A stretch of 7,154 nucleotides of DNA, taken from NCBI GenBank assembly GCA_035511515.1, contig DATKFG010000119.1:1-7154 (forward strand), in the 5' to 3' direction. The stretch is from VBCK01 sp035511515 (GTDB taxonomy: Bacteria; Pseudomonadota; Gammaproteobacteria; Burkholderiales; Burkholderiaceae_F). This document shows, piece by piece, positions 1-5,722 of this stretch (position 1 is the first letter of the stretch; every line of letters begins with the position of its first letter). Both the position numbers and the translations under genes were made by a program. Below the pieces are notes generated by a model that worked only from the letters and a program-made list of their open reading frames with translations, was not told where the DNA came from and did not search any database.

Positions 1-178
1 TTGCGACCGTCGGCGCGGCCGCGGCGATCGTCTGGTCGCGCAGTGCGTTGCGCGCCATGCCCCGGCTGACGATGGTCCAGGCGAACAGGCCCACGCAGAC
101 CGCTACCGCACCGAGCACGGCGATCTTTCGGCGTCCGGGCCGCGCCGGGTTCGGCGGGTTGGAAGGTTGTTCGGACAT
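1..178 (-). CDS. RND efflux periplasmic adaptor subunit (membrane fusion protein), N-terminal part
   Basis: The first 59 codons of a gene that runs off the left edge. The protein starts MSEQPSNPPNPARPGRRK, a proline- and arginine-rich cytoplasmic tail. A single hydrophobic segment follows at about residues 19-36 (IAVLGAVAVCVGLFAW...), then the start of a periplasmic region ending in AAAAPTVA. This is the usual N-terminal anchor of HlyD/AcrA-type adaptors, which bridge the inner-membrane RND pump and the outer-membrane channel. The assignment rests mainly on position: the gene begins 15 bases after the RND stop on the same strand and has a good ribosome binding site. The lipoyl and barrel-sandwich domains lie outside the window and cannot be checked. 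Pump-then-adaptor order reverses the familiar acrAB layout but is known for other RND loci. An outer-membrane factor may follow beyond the edge. Confidence 0.82.
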   Translation of the reverse strand, partial: MSEQPSNPPNPARPGRRKIAVLGAVAVCVGLFAWTIVSRGMARNALRDQTIAAAAPTVA

Positions 179-184
179 CGCGCG

Positions 185-188
185 CTCC
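185..188 (-). promoter_or_regulatory. Ribosome binding site of the adaptor gene
   Basis: GGAG on the minus strand (within ACGGAG), six bases before the ATG at 178. It lies in the 15-base gap after the RND stop codon. It supports this start and suggests that adaptor and pump are translated from one message. Confidence 0.7.
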
Positions 189-193
189 GTGGG

Positions 194-3100
194 TCAAGTA
201 GTCCGTGCGGGTTCCATGCGGCCGTGGATCATCGCGAACACGCAGGGAACAAAGAGCAAAGTCGCCATCGTGGCGAACAGCAGACCGCCGATCACGGCGC
301 GGCCCAAAGGGGCATTCTGCTCGCCGCCGTCGCCCAGGCCCAGCGCCATCGGCACCATGCCGACGATCATCGCCAGGGCCGTCATCAGGACGGGACGGAA
401 GCGCGTGGTTCCGGCGCTCAGCGCGGCCTGCGCCGCGGTTTCGCCGCCGTTCAGGCGCTCGCGGGCGAAGCTGATCACCAGGATGCTGTTGGCTGTGGCC
501 ACGCCCATGCACATGATGGCCCCGGTCAGCGCCGGCACGTTGATCGTCGTGTGGGTCAGGAACAGCATCGCGACGATACCGGCCAGCGCCGCCGGCAGCG
601 CCGTGATGATGATGAAAGGGTCCATCCACGACTGGAAGTTCACCACCATCAGCAGATACACCAGGATGATGGCGCCGACCAGGCCCGCCAGCAGGCCGTC
701 GAACGAGGCGTTCATGGTCTGGACCTGGCCGTGCACCGCGATGCGCGAGCCGCGTGGCAGCTTGTCCTTCATCGACCCGATCACGCGGTCGATGCGCGAC
801 GATACGTAGCCCAGGTCCATGTTCTGAACCGCGCCGTAGATGTCGATCACCGGCAGCGCGTCGTAGTGGCTGACCACGGCGGGGCTGACGCCGCGGTGAA
901 AGCTCGCCACGTTGGCCAGCAGCTGGGGCGTCGTCCCGCCAGAGGTGCCCAACGGGGTGGTGGCCAGCGCATTGAGCGTGTCCAGATGGGCCTGGGGCGT
1001 TTGCGTGCTCACGTTGTACTGGGTGCCGTTTTTCGGATCGATCCAGAACGAAGGCGAGGTCTGAAAGCTGCCCGACAGCGAAATGAGCAGGTTGGAGGCG
1101 ACGTCGCGCTGGGTCAGCCCCAGCAGCTCGGCTTTGCTGCGGTCGACATCGACCTGCAGGCTCGGATAATCGAACGCCTGCTGGATGCGCAGGTCCACCG
1201 CCCCCGGGATTTCGCGCAGCTTCTGCAGCAGAACGTCGGCGAACTGGCGGTTGCCCTCGACGTCGAAGCCCGAGATCTGCACGTCGATCGGGCTGGGCAG
1301 GCCGAAGTTCAGGATCTGGCTGACGATGTCGGCCGGCAGGAAGGCGAAGCTGGTCGACGGAAACTGCCGATTCAGCCGGTCGCGCAAGACGCTCACGTAG
1401 CCGGCGGTCGGATGGTGTTCGGGCTTGAGCGAGATGAAGATGTCGGCGTCGCCCGGGCCGACCGGGGCCGAGGTGCTGTAGGCGAGGTTGATGCCGCTGT
1501 ACGGCACGCCGATGTTGTCGACGATCGAGGCGATCTCAGCCTTGGGGACAACCTCGCGCACGGCCGCTTCGACCGCGTCGCACAGCCCGGCCGTTTCCTC
1601 GATCCGCAATCCGGTGCGCGCCCTCAGGTGCAGCTTGATCTGGCCCGCATCCACCGCCGGGAAGAAGTCCTGGCCCAGTCCCGGCCAGTAACGCCCCAGC
1701 GGGATCGCCAGCAGCGAAATGGCGACCATCCCCAGCAGGAAGCGCCCCACGAAACGCGCGCGCACCTTCAAGGCCGCTTCGAGCAGCCCGCGGTACCAGG
1801 CGCGGACGCGTTCGAAGCCGTGCTCGAACGCCACGAAGACGCGCCCCATGATCCCGGTCTGCGTGTGCGCGGCATGCTCGCTTCGCTTGACCCAGTACTT
1901 GGCCAGGGTCGGCACCAGCGTCCGCGACAGCAGGTACGAGGCGAGCATCGCGAACACGACCGCCTCGGCCAGCGGAATGAACAGGAAGTGGGCGATGCCG
2001 CTGAGCAGCAGCATCGGGATGAAGACGATGCAGATCGCCAGCGTCGACACCAGCGCCGGCAGCGCGATCTGGTGGGCCCCGTCCATGATCGCGGTTTCGA
2101 CGTCCTTGCCCTGCTCCAGGTGGTAGTTGATGTTCTCGATCGTCACGGTCGCGTCGTCGACCAGGATGCCGACCGCCAGGGCGAGTCCGCCCAGCGTCAT
2201 GATGTTGATCGTCTCGCCCACCGCCGCCAGGCACACGATCGAAGCCAGGATCGACAGCGGAATCGATATGCTGATGATGAAGGTGCTGCGCCAGCTCGCC
2301 AGGAACAGCAAAATCAGCAGGCCCGTCAGCGTGGCGGCAATCACCGCCTCGCGCACCACGCCCGAGATGGCCGAGCGCACGAACACCGACTGATCGCCGA
2401 TCGGCTGGATCTTAAGACTCGGAGGCAGGGTCGCCTGCACCAGCGGCAGCCGCTGGTGGACCGCCTTGATGATGTCCAGCGTGGATTCGCCGCCGTTTTT
2501 GAGCACGTTCATCAGCACCGCGCGGTGGCCTTCCAGGCGCACCATGTTGGTCTGCGGAGGCCCGCCGTCGTGCACGTGGGCCACGTCGCGCACGTACACG
2601 ACGCTGCCGTTGCGGATCCTGATCGGCAGATCGTTGAGCTCGGCGATCCGGGTGGGGCTCGCGTTGACCGACACGAAGTACTCCAGATCGCCGATCTTTT
2701 GCGTGCCCGCCGGCAGAATCAGGTTCTGCTGTCCGATCGCCGTGGTGACGTCGCTGCCCGACAGGCCGTTGGCGCGCAGCGCCTTCGGATCCAGGTCGAC
2801 CTGGACCTGGCGCTGGTAGCCTCCGTACGGGAACGGCATCGAGGCGCCCGGAATGGTCGCCAGCGCCGTGCGCAGGATGTTGTTGCCCAGGTCGAAGATC
2901 TCCGCCTCGGACAGCTGCTCGCTGGACAGCGCGAGCTGGATGATCGGCACGGTGGAGGCGTCGTAGGCCAGGATGAACGGGGGCGTGGTGCCGGGCGGGG
3001 CCGAGTTCAGCTGGGTCTGCGACACGCCGGTGATCTGGGCGAAGGACAACTCCTCCTTGACGCTGGGCTGGAAGAAATACTTCACGACCGCGATGCCGTT

Positions 3101-3358
3101 GAGCGATTGCGACTCGGTGTGCTCGACGTTGTTGACGGTCGTTTGCGCGGTGCGCTCCGAAAACAGCACGATCCGCTTGGCCATCTCGTCCGGCGACAGG
3201 CCCGTGTAACGCCAGATCGTGGCGACCACCGGGATCTTGATGTTGGGGAAGATGTCGGTCGCGGTGCGCGTGATGACGAACACGCCCAGCAGCAGGATCA
3301 GCACCGCCAGCACGATGAAGGTGTATGGGCGCCGCAGCGCCAGACTGACGATCCACAT
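194..3358 (-). CDS. RND-family efflux pump permease subunit (AcrB/HAE1-like), full length
   Basis: A 1054-residue inner-membrane proton-driven exporter; the family is usually about 1,000-1,070 residues. The order is typical: TM1 at about 11-29, a large periplasmic porter loop to about 335, TM2-TM6 at about 338-490, TM7 at about 541-560, a second periplasmic loop, and TM8-TM12 at about 888-1042. TM4 carries GILVDDATVTIENI with the proton-relay pair D401-D402, equivalent to AcrB D407-D408. In TM10 the motif GVATANSILVISFARE (952-967) has Ala956 where AcrB has the relay lysine K940. The start is fixed: an in-frame TGA lies nine bases upstream of the ATG, and MWIVSLALRRPYTF is a typical N-terminus for this subgroup. 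No clear Shine-Dalgarno sequence precedes the ATG, so translation may depend on the dehydrogenase gene ending 46 bases upstream. The adaptor gene follows after 15 bases. The substrate cannot be deduced; HAE1-like pumps export drugs, solvents or amphiphiles, and TM4 does not look like a metal-exporting CusA protein. Confidence 0.96.
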   Translation of the reverse strand: MWIVSLALRRPYTFIVLAVLILLLGVFVITRTATDIFPNIKIPVVATIWRYTGLSPDEMAKRIVLFSERTAQTTVNNVEHTESQSLNGIAVVKYFFQPSVKEELSFAQITGVSQTQLNSAPPGTTPPFILAYDASTVPIIQLALSSEQLSEAEIFDLGNNILRTALATIPGASMPFPYGGYQRQVQVDLDPKALRANGLSGSDVTTAIGQQNLILPAGTQKIGDLEYFVSVNASPTRIAELNDLPIRIRNGSVVYVRDVAHVHDGGPPQTNMVRLEGHRAVLMNVLKNGGESTLDIIKAVHQRLPLVQATLPPSLKIQPIGDQSVFVRSAISGVVREAVIAATLTGLLILLFLASWRSTFIISISIPLSILASIVCLAAVGETINIMTLGGLALAVGILVDDATVTIENINYHLEQGKDVETAIMDGAHQIALPALVSTLAICIVFIPMLLLSGIAHFLFIPLAEAVVFAMLASYLLSRTLVPTLAKYWVKRSEHAAHTQTGIMGRVFVAFEHGFERVRAWYRGLLEAALKVRARFVGRFLLGMVAISLLAIPLGRYWPGLGQDFFPAVDAGQIKLHLRARTGLRIEETAGLCDAVEAAVREVVPKAEIASIVDNIGVPYSGINLAYSTSAPVGPGDADIFISLKPEHHPTAGYVSVLRDRLNRQFPSTSFAFLPADIVSQILNFGLPSPIDVQISGFDVEGNRQFADVLLQKLREIPGAVDLRIQQAFDYPSLQVDVDRSKAELLGLTQRDVASNLLISLSGSFQTSPSFWIDPKNGTQYNVSTQTPQAHLDTLNALATTPLGTSGGTTPQLLANVASFHRGVSPAVVSHYDALPVIDIYGAVQNMDLGYVSSRIDRVIGSMKDKLPRGSRIAVHGQVQTMNASFDGLLAGLVGAIILVYLLMVVNFQSWMDPFIIITALPAALAGIVAMLFLTHTTINVPALTGAIMCMGVATANSILVISFARERLNGGETAAQAALSAGTTRFRPVLMTALAMIVGMVPMALGLGDGGEQNAPLGRAVIGGLLFATMATLLFVPCVFAMIHGRMEPARTT

Positions 3359-3404
3359 GAGGCGTCAGCGCGCGGGCGGCGGGCAGTTCGAAAACGTGCG
3401 CATA

Positions 3405-4322
3405 TCAGACGCCGGCCGCGTGCGGCAGCGCCGCCTCGCCGACCGCGGCGGCCGGATGCAGGTCGGCGGCGAGCGTCGACACGTCGTGCTCGCCCAGGCC
3501 CTTGATGTACGCCCACTTCAGACGCTGGCGCAGCGCCTGCGCAAAAGGCAGTGCGGCGTCGCCCGCGGCGGCCGCCCGCAGCACCAGATCGATGTCCTTC
3601 AGCGCCAGCGCTACCTTGAATCCGCCGGGCGCGTCCGCGCGGGCTGCCACGCGCGCGGCATAGCCGCTCAGCACCGGTCCGGTGAACAGTTGCTCGGTCA
3701 GGGCGGCGGCCAGTGCCTTGCGGTCGACACCGCCGCGCTCGGCCAGCTCCAGCGCCTCGGCCAGCATCTCCACGCTGCTGAGCGCCATCAGGTTGGCGGC
3801 CAGCTTGGCGACGTTGGCGGCGCACGGGTCCTCGCCCATGTCGTGAACCGAGCTCGACATCGCGCCGAGCACCTCGCTCGCGCGCGCCTTATGCTCCGCC
3901 GCGCCGGCCAGCCACACCGTCAGGGCGGCGGCCTCGGCGGCTTCGGGCCGCCCCGAAACAGGGGCGGAAACGAGCGCAGCGCCGCGGCGCCGGTGCTGCT
4001 CGGCGAGCAGCCGGACCACCGCGGGCGAGACCGTGCTCATCGACAGGTGCAGGCCGCCGTGACCCAGACGGCCGCAGATTCCGTCCGGCCCCAGTGTGAC
4101 GGCGCGCAACGCCTGGTCGTGCGACACCATCGTGATCACGATGCCATCGGCGCTGACCACATCGGCCGGCACATCGGCCGCAATCGCGCCCAGCTTGACC
4201 AGCTCGCGCGACTTGCCTTCGGAACGATTGAACACGCGGACCCGGAATCCGCGCTGGACCAGATTGCGCGCCATCGGCAAGCCCATGGCGCCCAGTCCCA
4301 CAAAACCGATGTCCTGACCCAA
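3405..4322 (-). CDS. NAD(P)-dependent beta-hydroxyacid dehydrogenase, 3-hydroxyisobutyrate dehydrogenase family
   Basis: Soluble oxidoreductase of 305 residues (family usually about 290-310). The N-terminal Rossmann fold opens with DIGFVGLGAMGLPMARNL, with the dinucleotide-binding GLGAMG at residues 9-14. The substrate-site motif is SAPVSG (119-124), where the family usually has DAPVSGG. The catalytic lysine is K173 in NVAKLAANLM, with the partner asparagine N177. The C-terminal helical domain carries the conserved KD pair (K242-D243). Members oxidise or reduce short beta-hydroxyacids or related semialdehydes such as 3-hydroxyisobutyrate, tartronate semialdehyde or succinic semialdehyde; the substrate here is unknown. 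The chosen start is TTG, eight bases after AGGAGG. The frame stays open upstream to another TTG at 4424, but homology begins right after the chosen start. The RND gene follows after 46 bases, so this enzyme is probably the first gene of, or part of, the efflux operon, perhaps modifying a compound linked to export. That link is inference. Confidence 0.9.
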   Translation of the reverse strand: MGQDIGFVGLGAMGLPMARNLVQRGFRVRVFNRSEGKSRELVKLGAIAADVPADVVSADGIVITMVSHDQALRAVTLGPDGICGRLGHGGLHLSMSTVSPAVVRLLAEQHRRRGAALVSAPVSGRPEAAEAAALTVWLAGAAEHKARASEVLGAMSSSVHDMGEDPCAANVAKLAANLMALSSVEMLAEALELAERGGVDRKALAAALTEQLFTGPVLSGYAARVAARADAPGGFKVALALKDIDLVLRAAAAGDAALPFAQALRQRLKWAYIKGLGEHDVSTLAADLHPAAAVGEAALPHAAGV

Positions 4323-4574
4323 TTGCCATACCTCCTGCAAAAACCGCGCCTTAAGCTGCGCCCGCGGCCCGCAGAGCACCGTGGGGGTGAGGCTAGACCG
4401 CGATCCGACCGGGCACGATTGCAAAAATGGCGCGCACCGTTACAGGTGAAATATGGGACGAAATTGCCGCATCACGGTACGCGGCGAGCCTGCCCGCATC
4501 GAACCGCTTCGCAGGCCTCGCGCCGGCGCGGATCAGGGATGCAGTGCCGACGAACGCGCGCTCAGCGCGGCAGA
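4323..4574 (-). promoter_or_regulatory. Intergenic segment between response regulator and dehydrogenase; possible promoter region
   Basis: A 252-base gap on the minus strand with no credible gene. It contains a relatively A+T-rich stretch at about 4418-4466, which is where a promoter for the dehydrogenase and efflux genes would be expected. I found no -35/-10 pair good enough to assign. Just after the response regulator stop there is a short hairpin (CGCGC, loop TCA, GCGCG at 4557-4569). A perfect 12-base palindrome CGCGCCGGCGCG lies at 4519-4530. Neither is followed by a T run, so no rho-independent terminator is called and read-through remains possible. The segment includes the ribosome binding site listed separately. 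Confidence 0.35.
4331..4336 (-). promoter_or_regulatory. Strong ribosome binding site that decides the TTG start of the dehydrogenase
   Basis: A consensus AGGAGG on the minus strand, followed by TATGGCAA and then TTG at 4322-4320. The eight-base spacing suits the TTG. The ATG at 4329-4327 lies only one base after the site and is in a different reading frame, which lacks any recognisable domain. The TTG frame gives the expected N-terminus immediately before DIGFVGLGAMG. Confidence 0.8.
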
Positions 4575-5303
4575 TCAATACACCGCTTCGACCTGGACGG
4601 CGAAGCTGTAGCCGACGCCGCGCTCGGTGACGATATAGGTCGGTTGCCGGGGATCGGGCTCGATTTTTCGACGCAGGCGCAGGATCTGCACATCGACCGC
4701 GCGGTCGTAGACCTCGTTGTCGTAGCGCCGGCTCATGTCGATCAGCTGATCGCGACTGAGCACCCGCCCGCGCGCCGCCAGCAGCGCGGCCAGCAGGTTG
4801 AACTCGCCGTTGCTCAACGGGACCTGGCCTCCGCGGGCGTCGGTGAGGCGCCGTGTGCGCAAATTCAGCTCCCAGCCCGGAAAGCGGTACGCGCGGCACA
4901 CCTTGGCGCCATGGATCTCCTGCCCCGCGTACGTGCGGCGCAGCACGGTGCGGATACGGGCCAGCAGCTCGCGCGGGCTGAACGGCTTGGTCAGGTAGTC
5001 GTCGGCGCCCAGCTCCAGGCCCATGACCCGATCGGCCTCCTCGGTGCGTCCCGTCAGCACGATCACCGGCACCTGCGACCGGTCGCGCAGCTGGCGCAGC
5101 AGGTGCATGCCGTCCTCGGCGCCGAGCCGCAGATCCAGCAGCACCAGGTCGACGACCTCGGAGGCGAAGGCGGCCGCCAGCTCCACGCCGCTGGCGGCTT
5201 CGGTGACGCGGAACTCGTTCTCGCCCAGGTAGTCGCGCACGACCTGGCGCAAGGCCGCGTCGTCGTCGACGACCATCACGTGGGGGCCGATGTCCTGCGT
5301 CAC
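4575..5303 (-). CDS. Two-component response regulator, OmpR/PhoB family
   Basis: A 242-residue cytoplasmic DNA-binding regulator with both expected domains. The receiver (about 8-122) has VVDDD with acidic residues D13-D15, the phospho-acceptor D57 in LVLLDLRL, the switch residue T84 in IVLTGRT, and K106 in YLTKPFSPREL. The winged-helix output domain (about 140-238) contains PLSNGEFNLLAALL, RAVDVQILRLRRKIE and the closing wing TYIVTERGVGYSF. All catalytic residues of the receiver are intact, so it should be phosphorylatable. The start is GTG at 5303, with AAGGGG 11 bases upstream, a rather long spacing. An in-frame ATG at codon 10 is too close to the first beta strand to be preferred. The gene diverges from the receiver/kinase pair with 47 bases between start codons and lies upstream of the dehydrogenase and pump genes on the same strand, so it is the likely regulator of that operon, of its own intergenic region, or both. 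Confidence 0.96.
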   Translation of the reverse strand: MTQDIGPHVMVVDDDAALRQVVRDYLGENEFRVTEAASGVELAAAFASEVVDLVLLDLRLGAEDGMHLLRQLRDRSQVPVIVLTGRTEEADRVMGLELGADDYLTKPFSPRELLARIRTVLRRTYAGQEIHGAKVCRAYRFPGWELNLRTRRLTDARGGQVPLSNGEFNLLAALLAARGRVLSRDQLIDMSRRYDNEVYDRAVDVQILRLRRKIEPDPRQPTYIVTERGVGYSFAVQVEAVY

Positions 5304-5350
5304 CGCGGCGGCCGCCCCTTAACGGCCGAAGCCTCGTCGTCGGCGCACGG
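5304..5350. promoter_or_regulatory. 47-base divergent intergenic region with a palindrome
   Basis: The whole space between the GTG start of the OmpR-type regulator (minus) and the ATG of the receiver protein (plus). It includes a perfect 10-base palindrome GGCGGCCGCC at 5307-5316 and a CGGCCG core at 5323-5328. If both genes start transcription here, the promoters must overlap each other and reach into the coding sequences. No convincing sigma-70 hexamers are visible. The palindromes may simply reflect high G+C content. Confidence 0.4.
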
Positions 5351-5722
5351 ATGAAACCGCACCGCGTGCTCGTGGTCGAGCCCGACGCGCTGCTGCGCGC
5401 GCTCGTGGCCGAATGGCTCGAGCAAGGCGGCATTCATGCCGTCTTCCCGCCCGCCGGACCGTGCGAGGCGAGCGCGCAGCTCGGCAGCATCGGGGCCATC
5501 GTGATCGACATTCCATGCTCTCCGCACGCCGACCGCGTGTTGCAGACCTGGCGGCGCGCCTTTCCAAATGCCGAAATCATCGCCGCGTCGGCCAGCTTTC
5601 CGGCCGGTGCAGGTGTAGATGATGCCATGGCGGGTAGACTGGCCGTGGCCAAGGTCCTGGCCAAGCCATTTTCCCGGCGCGAACTGTTCGCGGCGCTCGG
5701 CGCGCTGGGGCGCGAACGATGA
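5351..5722 (+). CDS. Single-domain response regulator (stand-alone receiver protein, CheY-like)
   Basis: A 123-residue protein consisting only of a receiver fold, with no output domain. It begins MKPHRVLVVEPDALLRALVAEWL, matching the first beta strand and helix of receivers. D53 in AIVIDIP is the probable phospho-acceptor, and K105 in VLAKPFSRREL is the conserved lysine. The acidic pocket is weakened: E10-P11 replaces the usual pair of aspartates, and the switch Thr/Ser region reads IIAASASFP, with Ala79, Ser80 or Ser82 near the expected place. It may therefore be a slow phosphate acceptor, a phosphate sink, or a partly non-catalytic adaptor. The stop codon overlaps the kinase start as ATGA, so the two proteins are probably translationally coupled and work together. 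No strong Shine-Dalgarno sequence precedes the ATG. G+C-rich codon use resembles the neighbours. Confidence 0.85.
   Translation: MKPHRVLVVEPDALLRALVAEWLEQGGIHAVFPPAGPCEASAQLGSIGAIVIDIPCSPHADRVLQTWRRAFPNAEIIAASASFPAGAGVDDAMAGRLAVAKVLAKPFSRRELFAALGALGRER

Noticed and set aside
167..3505. A 1,112-codon open frame on the plus strand, opposite the RND gene
   Set aside because: Its product is dominated by Arg, His, Gln, Asp and Val without any fold-like pattern or domain. The opposite strand encodes a textbook RND pump across almost the same span. It is a high-G+C antisense shadow.
4322..4468. Three ATTGC(C/A) words at 4322, 4418 and 4463 as possible regulator binding repeats
   Set aside because: The words are short, the spacings of 96 and 45 bases do not form a tandem array like OmpR-type direct repeats, and one overlaps the dehydrogenase start codon. 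Chance is likely.
4557..4569. Hairpin CGCGC-TCA-GCGCG just after the response regulator stop as a terminator
   Set aside because: The stem is only five pairs and no T tract follows on the minus strand, so it is not a convincing rho-independent terminator.
4427..4630. A 67-codon plus-strand frame starting ATG in the 252-base intergenic region
   Set aside because: It has no good ribosome binding site, its second half overlaps the 3' end of the response regulator antisense, and it ends in an arginine-rich tail typical of spurious G+C-rich frames.
3219..5354. A 711-codon open frame on the plus strand, opposite the dehydrogenase and OmpR-type regulator
   Set aside because: It spans two well-supported minus-strand genes and their intergenic gap, has the low-complexity R/H/Q/A composition of antisense frames, and shows no motif.
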